A stretch of 64,000 nucleotides of DNA from Bactericera cockerelli (GCA_024516035.1 CM044957.1:19553031-19617030), one strand, 5' to 3'; counted from the stretch's first letter, positions 1 through 15,600 are shown. Numbers and translations are program-made. The notes: generated by a model from the letters alone, not told the origin.

Positions 1-120
1 ACCTTATTTTTTCACTTTTTTGTCAATTTTTTTAGATTTTCTTAAATATCAAAGCTCAATTACATTTTATTTAAAAATATTATGCACTATGTAAAACACT
101 AATACGCATATACATCCAAA

Positions 121-370
121 ATTTCATGAAAATCGGAACGGGTGTGGTTCACGAGATACGTATGTATAATTAAAAAGTTAGTGGTCAGGCGAATGGTCTC
201 TATGTCCAAGAACCGCTTGTGCGAAATTGATTAATCTAAAATGGGACCATCTTCAATACGTCCCCAATATGTGTTTGAAATTTCGTTAAAATCCGTTCAG
301 CAGTATTTGAGATTTTCGCGTACAAGGAATGTATTTAACAGACCGACAGACAGACACAAAACCAATATTG
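121..370 (+). repeat. Dispersed retroelement-like repeat (family with TTCGTTAAAATCCGTT)
   Basis: Contains TTCACGAGATA, AAAGTTAGTGGTCAGGCG, ATGGTCTCTATG and TTCGTTAAAATCCGTTCAGC followed by ACAGACCGACAGACAG. Copies: 39165-39360 (same strand) and, truncated and inverted, 30070-30230. Confidence 0.6.
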
Positions 371-667
371 GTTTTGTGAAATATGAGAAGAAAAAAAAAT
401 GAAATCGGAGCAAAAAAATAATATTACTTTTTACAAAAACGAACACGATACTTCGGATTTCTAATATTAGAAATTTATCGGGAGTAATAAAAGAATTTTT
501 TGAGGTATATTGATGATCAAAGTTTGATGATCCTGTAAAGCATCACCGAATATCTTCGGATTTTTGTTGTTGTTGTTATATTTAGTTTTTTTAGGTGAGT
601 ATCCAGTGACATTCTTGCTTGTTATTCATCTCGTAGTAAATAACTGAAATGACCTTTGCAACACCAG

Positions 668-3600
668 GTGGAGTCGGAACTGATTGATAAGCTGGATATT
701 CTCATCAGTGACAACAAGGGAGACGATGAGTACCGACAGCTGTTCAATACCATGTAAGTATCCTGATATAAGGTAAATGCCTTACTGTCCAATTACATTG
801 CTGTTCTTGCTTTGCGTACGAATCTAATATCTCTAATTTCTAATGATTTGTAGAGAATAGAACTAATCCAACCAATTTTCCTATTTAACAATTTTGGTAA
901 TTTATGTATTTTGGTATTTTTTTACTTTCCTCATCCAATAATAAGGAAAGTAATGGAATCACCCAAATTTTAGGCTAGTGAGTTATTAGTGCCCAAATAC
1001 ATTATAGGGTCTTTCAGCTATTTTTCCGTGTGTCTTTCTGTCTGTAAACAAACGGTATAAGCTAGAGACCTGAAATTTTGCATGTAGACCTCATGTAGGG
1101 AGAGTATGCGCTACAGAACTTTTATTTGAAATTAGTGCCGGTGGTGCCCTCTCGACCACACCTTGGCGGCGTTTGGTGGTTCTGTAAAAATATTAGAACT
1201 AGAAGAAAAAATAATAAGAATTTATTTCATTATTTTTTTGTTGATATCTTGAATTTTTTGAACTTGTCCGTAATTCACCGGTATTTTGAGGGGTCTTTTT
1301 TACTATTCATCCTAGGTAGGGCTTGTGGATTAACAAATCCTATGTCTTTGTTATGCGGATGATGTATTTGATATTGATGATTTGTTAACTAATATCAGTG
1401 ATTCACCAGTGGTAGATATCAGTCAGCGATATCGAAAAAAATACGAGAGTTCAAACCTTTATCATTAATTTTTGAAGCACCTGTTACAAAAAATAAAAAT
1501 AAAAAAAAGTCGCAAATATAGTCATCAGTGGTAGAATTTGACTTATTCTCTAGGGATAAGGAAAGTTTTCTGATGTTCACACCAGTTTATTTCTGTCAGA
1601 GGTTAGAGATAATATTTTTTTCTAAATTAATCCAAGCCATGAGCCAGGAACATGATTTATGGAAATCTGTCTACCAGTCCGTAGCTGGTTAGAAGTGCCT
1701 GGGTTGAGACTAGCAAACATAGAAATTCAAATGAACATTACGTGGTGATCAGAAAAGACCAACATCGGTCTTTTCTGATATAAGAAATAAGTCAAATTCA
1801 GAAAAGACCATCAAAACAATACCAGTATTCGCGGGTCTTGTTAAGATTATACAACACCACCTCTATTAATATTAACCATAGTACCTAATTGAAAATGATA
1901 GACTTGTTTAAAATGTTAATGTGTTGTTTGATAAACATCATTAATTCTTTCCGATTGCCCCTGCTCTCTTCCATGTTAACACTTCCAGGGAACATTTGAG
2001 TGCTGTGTAAGTTTTCCCTGTGTTGTGGTTTGCTTGGGGGTCTCTTATGTATGCTGGAAATAATAATTTTGACTTTACTTTCCTCAAGTAGAAGTGATAG
2101 TTCGACATAAATTTGAGGGCACACTCAAACTCGAGGAAAGTTTAGTAATTCCAGTTTTAAGTTTGAGTGGATTTATTTTGTTTTTATAACATTTTTTTTC
2201 TCAATAATTATTCTTATTGACAGATTGTATTTGTTTTTGAATGTGATGTTTTTTCACAGGTACTGAATGCATATTACAAATATTGTAATTTAATTTTTAT
2301 TGACTTATTTTCATTATGATTCAATGCTTGCTTTTTTTCCCTCCATTTACTCCCATCGAGCTTTTAGACTGCAGGTTGTGTTTTGTATAACTAACCAGTA
2401 GATTTTTCAATAGTTTGCATGGATTTTATTAACTCTGGTTAAAATTTAAATTTATATTTTTTCTGATTTAGCAACAGTATAATTTTTGTTTGTTTAGTTT
2501 TTAGTAGAGTTAGTATTCAAGTGGTAAGAATTTCGAAGTATCACAGTATTCACAATACTTTTCTTCTTCGTACCTACAATAATTTGTTCGTATCTTTTGC
2601 ACTGGAATAATATAATTATTTAATAAGAAATTAAGCTTTGAACCATCAGATGTATTTACTACAAAAAGATGACATTTAATATATTTATAATACGTGTCTT
2701 TAAATGGTTGAAAAGCTTGAAATAAAGATCATGTCCTCGCCTTCTTTTAGTTCTACAAAAGAGTTGGATCTCTAGACCAAAACCAGTTGGATAGAAACCA
2801 TTTGCATTGTCTATAAAATAATCCATTTTCATTGTCACTAAAATTTGGAACTTCTGGTCCGTTTGGTTCATGATTAAAGTTCTCCATGAGTGAACTAATG
2901 ACTATGAAATATACATATGTCTGCTAGTATGATGACGTCATCATATCGCCGATAGTGCACTACGATTACTTATTTATAAATGAAAAAGTTCGAAATTTTT
3001 CACATGCGATACAGGGATCACTCATTATTAGTATTTTAACTTCGGACGAAATTATTAGAGAAAATCGAAAACACAAGGCATATTATCTAGTCATGCCCTT
3101 AGACCTCCTTCAATGAATCTCCTTCATTGAATTTACCTGATTTTTATTTTGAATATCTCCAGACTTCTAGACCGCGTGCAGAATGAAGACCCCCAGTGGA
3201 AAGAGACAGGCTCTGCATTCATCAGCTCGGTGACTAGACTACTGGAGAGACTGCTGGACTACAGGAGTGTGATCCAGGGAGATGAGAACAGGGACAAGCG
3301 CATGTCTTGTACTGTTAACCTGCTGGTGAGTAGAGTGGTCAGACAAAGGATTGATAATGCAAGTAACATTAAGATGGATGAGTTCAGATCCCAACCAGAG
3401 GATGGATTTTTCATAATTTGTTCAAGGATTGGAATAATCATTTCAAGTTTAGTTATGAGTTCTATTTGAGAATCTGAAACGCCCTAGAGCAGCTAAAATA
3501 CTTTGTTTTGTTATTGTTTAGTTAGATTGTTTAACACATTTTTTACTTATTTAATTTAATTTAATTGTTTATTTATGTCATATTTTTACAATACATTATA

Positions 3601-6600
3601 CATAAATTACATAATAAAACTTATAGCTAGGGTTTCTACAGTAACAATTATTTGAAAATATTACATTAAAACAAATACATAATTATATGTATAGTGCAAC
3701 ATATAGTCACCAAGTTTTTAAAGAGATGAAAAAAATGGGGAAAAAATACCAAAGGCGGTACGAAGTTGGCCGGGCCAGCTAGTATTTTATTAAATTAAGC
3801 ATATAAGAATGTTAGTTAGTTATCATATTGTGTATATAACATCACAATAAAATGTTGACACACTTAAATAAATTACAAAAAAAAGTTATCATATTTGTGT
3901 TAATCACTATCGTGATATCACAACTACTCAAACTCGCTTTACTAAATCTACGCTGAAACCGGGACTTGAACCACCGACCTCCAGGTTACAAGTCCGCTGC
4001 CTTATCGATCAAGCTACTGAGGTCGGTTGCATATAAGAATGTTTACTATCATACACCTCACAGCTCCGTCTATAACCCAACTGATTCCTACTTCCAGAAC
4101 TTCTACAAGAACGAAATCAACCGGAAGGAAATGTACCTCCGCTACATCTACAAGCTCCACGACCTGCATCGCCCCGCGGATAACTTCACCGAGGCCGGGT
4201 TCACACTCAAACTCTACGCTGACTCACTGAGTTGGAACTCGACCGCGCCCATGAACAATGATCCCATGTGTGAGCCTTGCGGGGCTCCGGAGTGGTACCG
4301 CAAGGAACAGCTCTACTACGAGATCATCGCGTACTTTGACAAGGGGAAGGTGAGTCGGTTTGAACTGTCTTAAAGCTTGTTTTTAAGGTTTATTTATCTA
4401 TCAAGAGATGAATGGTGGTGTGTATGACCAATAGATGTTGACATGCACCACTATAATCTAATAAAAGATAGATAGAAGAGATCAACACGTTCGTTACCGA
4501 ACGGCCTTATGTGGATGTTTTTGTGTTTTTCTTTGGGACCGAAAACACACATGTGGCTGTTATCAAAATTTTAACGAGGGACCGGACATCCATATATGGC
4601 CTTTTTGAGTTAGGTTGTTTGTATTAGAACAGATATAGGATCGATTCTTGTACAAATACGATGCCAAATATTTCTTTGGGACCGAAAACACACATGTGGC
4701 TGTTATCAAAATTTTAACGAGGGACCGGACATCCATATATGGCCTTTTTGAGTTAGGTTGTTAGTATTAGAACAGATATAGGATCGATTCTTGTACAAAT
4801 GCGATGCCAAATATGCAAAAAAAAAAAAATAATTTTGGTACCCAGGATGCAACAGCGACTTTACCGGCTTGTCCCTACGTAAAACTTGAAAAAATTGGCT
4901 TGGTAACGAACGTGTTAATGAGTGTTTCACAGCCTATTTATTTCATAGTCATGAAAAAGCAGCTACTGTAGACACTTGTGGTCTGTGTAGTATGCCACCC
5001 CGTAGTATGCCTCCCCCTATGATGGTGACACAATACTTCCTATTTAGGTGCTGGGTCAACACGAGTGCACCGGAAGGTATCCCTTGAAAACAACCGTATC
5101 CCTTTTTTGTCGGCTCTGGGATTCGAACCCGAGACCTTCCGCATAGCAAGCGAGTACTTTACCTCTGAGCTAATCTAATAAATCTAATATACTTTTGAGT
5201 GGGCGTTCTTCTGTTTGTAACCACGAAGTGGTTTTTTCTGGGTTACATTATTAAGATTTACCACATCAAAATATTAGAACTGAAATTCTAATGGCCACAT
5301 GTGTATATTTCAAAGGTAAAACATTTCTTCCAACTCACTACCGAGACGAAGCGTGCCTCTGAAAATTTATAATGGCCACATTATATGTAAATGTTCAAAG
5401 TATTATTTCCTCGTTTGCAAGAATTTTTATTCTGAGGGTCACAAAAATATCCTTCGGGCCGGATTTGAACCAGCGGCCTATGGATTACCAAGTTTTTAAC
5501 ACTACAGTCCACCGCTCTACCAACTGAGCTACCGAAGGGGCTGTCGAATGCTGATATCAGATTTGTATATTAATGAATAGTGAAAGGTAATTTGTGTGTG
5601 ATATATTGCTTTATCGAAGAGTCGTGCATACTTGTATGGTGATAATAATAATTATGCTCCAAGCATGTTTGACCTAGATACTCTAATTATTATTCTCGGA
5701 TCGAAATAAATAAATTCGTTTGCTATAAACTTCTCCTACGAATTATACATTTTATATTCATCAATTTTATTTAAAATATTTACCTCTTATTATTTTATTA
5801 CTTCCGAGAATATCTAATATTAGAAGATATCAGAAGTATTGTTTTCGTAATTGTAGAATAAAATAATCAAAAAATGGTCTGATTAAAAAAATCATATTTC
5901 TGAACATGTTGTAACCTCTTGAGCCACTTTCAATCTCAATCTATCTGTCTATTATTATTTGCATTCCTTGCAACGCGCAAATCTGAACGGATTTCTACGA
6001 AATTTTGTTACACTCTTACATATCTTGTGAATCGTACACACGATTTTGATGAAATTTTCTATGTAAAATATGTATTTGTGTTTTATATAGTACATTGATA
6101 TTACATCCGATAATATCCAATATTAAATATGTATTGGAAATTTTGTGTTCGTTTTAAGTATGGCAAAATTTATAGTCAGGCAAGTTCGCGTAACTATGAC
6201 ATCACGATTGATTTTTGATTTGATTTTGAACATTTCATTTATATATATTTAATTTTTTTATACATTTACATAAATTACATCCCCTAAGCTAATGCTAAAT
6301 TTTGTGTGATTAGCACAAATGAGAGGAGCATACTTGCAAAAATGAAAATCTCCAAAAATACAAAAATGGAGTTAGGAATTAATTCTAACAGTTTATACTG
6401 AGCGGAATTCAAAAATTAAACAATAAACGACCTACTGGAGATGTTCATTTTTGCACGTATGCTCCTCAAATATCATTACATGAAATATGTTCCAGTGCTG
6501 GGAGAAAGGCATCCCCCTGTGCAAGGAGCTAGCAGACCTGTATGAGAAGCGACTGTTCGACTACAAGAAGTTGTCTCTGATCCTGCAGACCCAGGCCCAG

Positions 6601-9600
6601 TTCTGCGACAATATCCTCAACCAGCTGAGGCCGGAGCCAGAGTACTTCCGCGTCGGGTTCTATGGACTCAGCTTTCCTCTCTTCGTGCGCGTGAGTAATA
6701 GCTATTGTTCTATAGTAAAAAGTAATCTCTAAGCGGTTTTTTTTATGTGAACGAAGCGAACCAAAGCTGACCTGGTCACTGAAATTCACTTTTTTTTATT
6801 TGACCGGACCGAAAAATCCTGACCAGAGTGGACCGGCTCGTTCGTTCGGTCATGGCGTTTGTTTCGGTAAGAAGAAGAAGAAGAAGTGGATGATTTCAAA
6901 TGCAAAATGTAAACAAACACCGATATCTTTAATGTAAGCAAACCAGAGTTCCAAAAATCACTTTTTTTTATTCTTCAAATTTTGGTTGACCAGAGCTGAC
7001 TTTTCGGTCTCGTTCAGACTTTTCGTTCAATTAAAAAAAAACCGCTATCTTTTGTCTGTGTGTTTACTGACTGCCAACAGTAAATATCTTCTTCTTTTTA
7101 AGAAACTATATGTGAGGATCAACTAGGTATTAAGGCTCATGTTTACTTGACGACACCCCACAACTGACAGCCATACAAGTGTCTTTAACCACTTTTGCAA
7201 ACCCATTTTGATGTTGGACTTACTGTTATTTTATCTACCAGCATATACCATCAAAAACCTCCCTAGCGTAAGACCGTTCAACAGAGAAAAATCGCTCTGG
7301 AATTGTCTAGAAAGCTCAACTTGTGCACAAAAGGTTTTTCCTTCTGGGATTCTGTGTATATGTTTGTTGAGAAAGTAGAGCTGATCCACCAGATAGAACC
7401 CCTCTTTAAAAATCATTGGTAGCGCACAATAGGATATAATATGTATCTATTAAAACAAATAATTATAAATAAAATATTTCGGAAAATTACAACAACAAAA
7501 AATGAATTTTGATCTTGATAAAATCAGACATGCATGGTGTGGTGTGTCTTACATTTCAGAACAAAGTGTTCGTGTACCGAGGGCTCGCCTACGAAAGAAT
7601 GGAGGCATTCACCCAGAGACTTCAGACCGAGTTCCCGTCAGCCAACATCCTCAGCAAGAACTCTCCCCCCTCCCACACCATCCTGCAGTCTGACGTGCAA
7701 TGTATCCTTTATCATGACTCAACACAGTGAAGGCATGGCCACTGAAACAGCTAGGCTGCCTTGTATTGGAGGCATGACCACTGAAACAGCTAGGCTATAT
7801 TGTAGTGGAGGCATGGCCACTGAAACAGCTAGGCTATTCCTTTCGTTAAATATATATATTTTTAGGAGAGGTATGTGCATACAAAAAAATGTTGACTCAT
7901 TTTCTTTTCAGTTGAAGGATGCTTCATCTCATCAAAATACATATCTTATCATATTACCTACGTATCTCAGTATTGTGTTATGCTATTATGATTATTATTT
8001 TTAAAGCAAATTCTGTGCAATCAGCCATAGTTTACCTTAACTCTACATCGTCCTACAGATATTCAGATCTGCAACGTGAAGCCATTACCTGAGAGGGGAC
8101 CACCCTGTATCAAGCCGCCCCTCGCGCCTGTGCCTGACAAGATAGCTCAGTACTACCAGGTCAGTAGATTACTGAAGATAGCTCAGTACTACCAGGTCAG
8201 TAGATCACTGAAGATAGCTCAGTGCTACCAGGTCAGTAGATTACTGAAGATAGCTCAGTACTACCAGGTCAGTAGATTACTGAAGATAGCTCAGTACTAC
8301 CAGGTCAGTAGATTACTGAAGATAGCTCAGTACTACCAGGTCAGTAGATTACTGAAGATAGCTCAGTACTACCAGGTCAGTAGATCACTGAAGATAGCTC
8401 AGTACTACCAGGTCAGTAGATTACTGAAGATAGCTCAGTACTACCAGGTCAGTAGATCACTGAAGATAGCTCAGTACTACCAGGTCAGTAGATTACTGAA
8501 GATAGCTCAGTACTACCAGGTCAGTAGATTACTGAAGATAGCTCAGTACTACCAGGTCAGTAGATTACTGAAGATAGCTCAGTACTACCAGGTCAGTAGA
8601 TTACTGAAGATAGCTCAGTACTACCAGGTCAGTAGATTACTGAAGATAGCTCAGTACTACCAGGTCAGTAGATCACTGAAGATAGCTCAGTACTACCAAG
8701 TCAGTAGATCACTGCCACATGCTGTTCATTTCTCATAAAGCCACTTTTTTTGTACAGAAAACTGGGCTTGTGTGACTTGTGTCCTAATCTTTCTATAATA
8801 AACAAGTTACAAATAATTTCACCAATTGCAAGTTGTTTAGTTTTGGATGAACCAAGTACATAATATATGTAGTACCTAAATGAGGCAGTTGACCTTAGGA
8901 TTATTGTCTTAATTTATGAATTGTAATATCCCATATTTTCAACAAAATTTCAATATCAAAAACATCGTTTTTACTTTGTTTTCTATGAAAAATCCTCGAA
9001 TTATACTCGTATGCCAAAAGAGGCATCATAAAATAAACCTTCGAAACTTACATTGGCATAATATGAAAACATGCAAATTTGGAGGAGCAAGGACTCTGAT
9101 TGTTAAGTCTCCTCTGTAAATAAAATAATATCATTAAAAAGTTTTTTTAAAATTCAGTTATCATATTTGTGTTAATCACTTTCGTGATATCACAATTACT
9201 CAAACTCGCTTTACTAAATCTACGCTGAAACCGGGACTCGAACCACCGACCTCCAAGTTACAAGTCCCGCTGCTTTATCGATCAAGCTAATGAGGTCGGC
9301 GGTTTCATGACGAACAAGTTTATCCTTGGCCAATTTCCCCTAACTTTTAGCAAGGAAGAAAAAAATACATCTGAAAAAGGTTAACAATACTCAAATTTAT
9401 TTTACTTCAATCACAAATTTAACAATAAATTCATGTCATAGAAACATGGCCAAACTAATCTCAAAATTTCCGAGCAAGGACTCTGATTGTTAAGTCTCCT
9501 CTGTAAATAAATATCATTAAAAAAAAAAAAACTCAAATTTGTGATGTCAAAGGTCGGTAATAAATATCATTTTAAAAATAACATGCAACATCCGCTCCCT

Positions 9601-12600
9601 AATGACAACTTTTCCTCAGGTGAACGACGTGCGCACGTTCCAGCTGGACAGGCCCCTGCACAAGGGCCTGGTGGACAAGGAGAACGAGTTCAAGTCCCTG
9701 TGGCTGGAGCGCACGGTGATGACCATAGCCTCGCCCCTGCCCGGCATCCTGCGCTGGTTCCAGGTGAGTACTCACTGTGGCAGAGCGAGTTAGCGCGCTA
9801 GGCATTGCTAAGGGTTGGGTGGAAGAGATTGCCTAAGGCAATAACCCCGCCCTTTAGTTAGGACATATAATTATTATGTATATATTATTATTTATTTTTT
9901 CTTTATTTTTTTCTTCTGTTATATTGTATATTGTATGTTCATTTGTAATTATTTGTATTGTATATGTCCTATTACCTAATAAAGTGTAAAAAAAAAAAAA
10001 AAAAAAAAAAAAATTGCACACATGGTGACCTGGGTTCGATTCCCAGCGGGGGAGGATTTTTTCTGCTCTGTACTTGGATGTTCGGGGTCCACTCATACCT
10101 CGTGAGGAAAAATGAGTCGCTGCTTTAATGTGAAGCAGCGACCAGTGGCAGAATCTTAGGCAAAAAAATAATACAAGATATTGTAAATTAAAGTGGTAAA
10201 GTCCTATGACTCTGCGCTACCCTATGATTACTACTATTGTTATAATATCTTCGACTATTATTTCCTTTTCTTGTTTTCTATTATTTTTACTATCTAATTG
10301 TTATTTTATTTACATTGTATTTATACTCAAATAAATAAAGAGGTGCTTTGTTAAACTGTTGGCATAATGGGACTACCTGTCTTGCGCTGACAGTCTAAAT
10401 AAAGCACTACTTATACTTATACTTATACCCACTAAAATTGTGACATACTAACACAAAGAAAAAGCATTAATTCATTAAAAAACTGGTTCCAGGTGGTGCA
10501 GAGTAGCGTGGAGGAGGTGGCGCCCATCCAGTTCGCCTGCGAGACCGTGGAGACAGTCACCCGGGACCTCAAGACCCTGCTGGCCCAGTACACGGGCGAC
10601 GAGAAGCGGAACATCAACGCTCTGAGCATGCGCCTGCAGGGCACCATAGACCCCACGGTCATGGGCGGCATAGCCAAGTACCAGCAGGCGTTCTTCACGC
10701 CGGAGTTTGCGCTCAGTGAGTTCTCTCAGCGTCATGCTGCCTTTCCCTACTGTTTACTTTTAAATCATTGTCAATTTTGTCCCGGTAGCTCAGTGGTAAA
10801 GGCGGCACTCTGTGAATCCAGAGATTCCAGAGGTCGTGGGTTCGAAACCCAGCCGGGACATGACAAGTTATCCTCCCATTTGGGATTTTTACCACATAAT
10901 AATATGTCTTGGGTTTACTGTTGGAATAATGGGACTTTAATAGTCCTTATCGGGCAGTATAAAAAAAGGCGATATTATTATTATGGCATACAACGCAAGA
11001 TAATTTATTTTTTATCCGTACAATACACATTACTAACATCGAGAATAAACCATATTCTTTGGATGTTAGCTAAATCGCTTTCACTTATACACCAAACTTT
11101 CTGAGAATGTGGGCTGTACCCAGGATGGCACATGATTGCACTTCGGAAACATTGAAATACCCTGGAACCATTTTGAGGTTTGTATCGAGTGAAATGGGTA
11201 CATATCCAAGTGCTCCAATGATGACTGGAATGATGTTACAGTTCATACCCCACATTCTTTCTATTTCAATAGCTAAGTCCTTGTACTTGAGTTTCTTTTC
11301 AGCTTCTTTCTTGACCACGTTACAGTCGGCTGGAACTGACACATCAATAAGGTGACATTTCTTATCCTGGGTATTTTTTTATGACGAGGTCAGGTTTGTT
11401 GGCAAGAATAGTTCTGTCTGTACGAATTTGTTGGTCATATAAAATTGTTATTTGTTGGTCATATAAAATTGTTTTATATTATTATTATTATTATTATTTT
11501 CTCAAGTCTCTGTATAATATTAAGGGCCGGATTAATAGACAACATCAATAACTTGAGTCGTTTGTAAGTGTCGATTTTCCCTATCTTACACAATACGCAA
11601 TCCGTGACTTAGCGCCATAGAGGTAATACAAAAACGTCTATTAATTGCGCTCTAAATGTATAAATTGTTGTACAAATATAACATTAGATTACTCATTTGA
11701 GAATACTTTGTTATTCAATACACCATTCAACTTTTATGCACTCTGAAAATAACTATGTGAAATATTCTTTCTACTCTTCTATTGTGAAACTACCCCACAA
11801 TACAAGAGGACTGCATCCCCTTAGTGTGGGGTAGTCGCATTAAATATATGTTACCTATTATACCTATTATGTACAATTATTAATGCAAATAAATTACAAA
11901 TTACAAAAATTTTAGGTCATCCTCACTATGTTCCCTATCTCCACCGCCTCCATGCCCTGATACTGGAGCAAGTGGATATTCTAGAGAGCGGACTGGTGGT
12001 GCATGGCAAGCTAGCGCCCCCTGGAGTACAACCCCTGCACAAGAGATTGCTGGAGCGGTTTACAGGTGGGTAACAAATGTAACAAAACATTCACTTTTTG
12101 ACATTTTCATGTCTTTGCTCTGGCACATAACCAAAATTATGTAACGAAATTATGTGACGAAATTATGTAACGAAATTATGTAACGAAATATTAAATTATA
12201 AAAAGAGACAAGAGAAAAAGTATGTGTCATGCGCACAATAACGAAATATTAAATTATAAAAAGAGAGAAGAGAAAAAGTATGTGTCATGCGCACAATACG
12301 AAATTTGGTCAGTTAAGTTTTAGACCTTGAATAGTAAAGATGAAAATGTCCCAATGGTTGCAGACTCGTATGCAAGCGTTTTTACTTACATCTGGACTAG
12401 TCGTAAACTCTTAAACAACTTTGGTTTTTAACTATTGTTATCAATAGTGCATAAAGTATACCAATTTGGGTTTAACGTTGCTTTCAACTGCATGGTCATA
12501 GCGCGACGCGATTGTTACCCTCCATTCGCAGGAAACTCACAAACCTGCGATCCACATTTATTTATTTACACTTTATTTTTTTATACAAAACAATCAACAG

Positions 12601-15600
12601 TAAATTATTAAAAGAGATAAAAAAACTAACAATATTTACAAAAATAAAATATTTAAATTTAAATGTACAATTGTCTTGTAATCCGGGGCGAAGTTAATGC
12701 CTTAGGCATAATGCCTCGGGGGAGACGAGAAGGAGGCAAATAGTGTCCGCTGAAAAATTTCTAACTGACTGCAGAGCTAATAGAGTGATGTGACTGATGT
12801 GGTAAAAATTCGAATTATTTTTAGATTTCCGTTCAGAGGAGGAAGAGGGGAAGCCCTCCGGCTTCCCCTTCATCCACTGAACTAATTTACTTGTTCCTTC
12901 CGGAACTAACAAATTAGTACCTACCGCGTATTGCGTACCGCGTTGTCCTATACCCTTTCGTTCCACGAATTTATGTTAATAATTTCACGTGTTTTTGTTT
13001 TGAAAATTATTTAACTATCGGATACAATTGATTAAATGATTTAAAGTACAGTGTAACAAATAACAATTAATCATTGACTTTAGCTAACAGTTTATTTTAC
13101 CCAAAGTTTTATAAACATATAGGTCTATAATTATAACATTTCTTTTATCCTTAATTATGAATTCATTTTAAGATTAAATTTGTGCAATCAAGTTAAGTTG
13201 GGTTCGAAACTTCTCAGAAAGGATATTAAAATTAAATTAGCATTATCAATTCATTCTCTTTAAAGTTAAAAATGTATATTTTTACTTAGTTAATAATGTA
13301 TAGAAAGTATTGTTTTTTTGTCACATAGGAATTAGGTAATTACATTTCAAAGTAGGTATGGAAAAGCAAAATCAATTCAGTTGACATCTTATTAAGAATA
13401 AGTTTTCTTTGTTTTCACTTGACAAAAAATGATTTCAAACATACATATTTGATTCTGACTTCAATGAAAAAGCCATTCACAAGTTTTGTTCGAAATCCAG
13501 CGAATGGATTCTACTCCAAATAATCAGTAGAATAAAGAGTAAGTCCTTTATAAATTCTTATTTTCTTTCTTTTGAACGTTTTTTTTCTCATGTATGTTGA
13601 AAAAAAATCTACAATGGTCGTGAAAAATAAACGTTATTCCAAAAGTATCATCATATTTGCGTCAGCTAATCATTTTTATAAATTAAAAACAAATTAATTT
13701 ATTATTATACCTAACCACTCTAACAGAATTCTCGAAAATCACCACACGTGAGACTTGAACTATTGACCCCCTAGTTAGAATTGCCTCTCCCTGACATAAC
13801 CACTTCACCACTAGGCCTTGCAGACATGTATTAAATGTTGCATCCCCTTAAACAAAAAACAGTCTCGGAACCATCTCCGAGATCTAGGAACGAGATTGTA
13901 TCGTCCTGTCTCGGATCCCAAAAAATGATATCGGAGACACCTAGGAGACCATTCGGAGACTGCTCCGGGACAGTCTACGTCCGCACCGTAGCGTCGATTG
14001 CTGGTGCTCGAGATTGCTCCAAGATCGGTCTCGGGAACTGTCTCCGAGATCATTCTCGGGGACCGTCTCCGAGCCTTCTCGGAACCGTCTCTCCGAGAAC
14101 ATTCTCGGGGACTGTCTCCGAGCCTTCTCGGAACCGTCTCCGAGAACATTCTCGGGGACTGTCTCTTCTAGACCACAGACCGTTTTAAATACCCTGGGAA
14201 TTTTAGCTGTAAAACCACCTAAAAATAATACGATACATTTTTATAATAGAACATTTTTTTTATTGTGAAATTTAAAATAAAATAATTAAGAACAAAACAA
14301 AAATAAAAGAAGAATACACCTTAAAGAATGAAAAATCCCAATAAGAGACTAGAAACAATTGGAATAAAGAGATTGCCATAGGCAATAACCAATAACCCCG
14401 CCCTTTAGTTAGGACATATGTATAGGACATAGGATACGAATTCAATTTTTAATATTAATTTTTCGAGTTTAAGTCAGTTCTAACTCAGTTAGGGTCCATT
14501 TCTGACCCCTAGTTGATAGAGATAATCCATGCTTATTTGACCCAAGGAATCTAAGGTATCAATATATTTATGCAATCAATTTAGAAACATTAGAAAAAAA
14601 ATTGACATGAAAATAAAAGTATCACATAAGTTCACATCTTAAAAGTATCTCTATCTTTAGTCACAGCAGACTACCCAGACGGCACAGAAAGTGTTTAAAA
14701 AGATTTTAAAAACACTTATTTTGACAAGATTCAAACATTTTATAAAGCTTATTTTGACAAGGCTTAACATTTTAGAAACACTTTTATAAGCTTACTATTT
14801 CCTCCCCCTGAGCATTTTATTAAGCTTATTTTTACAAGGTTTTGGAAATTGAATACCTACTTAATAATTAAGGGGCTCCATATTGAATTTCATACCACCG
14901 CCATTGCCCGGAAAAAATTGAAAATTGTGATTTCACAGGAAATTTTTAAAATTAATTTGGATTTGATGAAAAAATAACTATTTCAAGGCAATTTGGTTCT
15001 ACAATGATGAAAAGCTGTTGATGAAATGCTAACATTAATAAATAAGAAGACAATTTGTGTTTTTCAGTTTTATATTTTTCCATTTTCATGGTAAAAGAAT
15101 TAAAAGCAAAAATATGTAACAAACAAAAACATGAAACAAACAGAATATAATACATAGAATCAGCAGATAAATTAAGCCAAGTGGACTTAATTAATCTAAA
15201 TCTATTATACATATAGGTAATTAAGAGAGAGATGTGCTGAAATGCCATCTTCCTGCCCAGCAGCAGGCTGCCCGAAGACAAAGACTACCAGAACAGAAGT
15301 TGAGATTATTAGAGATGAAATTAGGAAATAGAACCCAGAGAGAATTTTGACTATAATATGGCATTCATAAAAAAAAGAACAGTCTTCCAGATTTTTTTTT
15401 TTGTTTGATTAAAGTGGGTTTAACCTCAATTGCATAGTCATATCATGACCGAGGTTTTACCCTCATTTGCAGGAAACTCACAAACCTGTTACCCACATTA
15501 AGCTCACCGAGCCTGGGTTGGGCCATTTTATTCTGAATTTACTGGGAATAGTACCAGGTAGCCACATTAACCTCACCCAGCCTGATAAAGGCTGTGTATA

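Noticed and set aside
8139..8714. CRISPR array (regular 36-bp repeats)
   Set aside because: Contiguous identical units without unique spacers, in a eukaryotic gene: a minisatellite.
10779..10860. Functional tRNA gene
   Set aside because: It has good A and B boxes but extra bases in the variable region and a SINE body attached, and it recurs with the same body at 55400 and 39757.
13811..14268. Overlapping Arg/Ser-rich frames on both strands (84-117 codons)
   Set aside because: They come from the repeated CTCCGAGA/TCTCGG subterminal region of the 3.6-kb inverted-repeat element.
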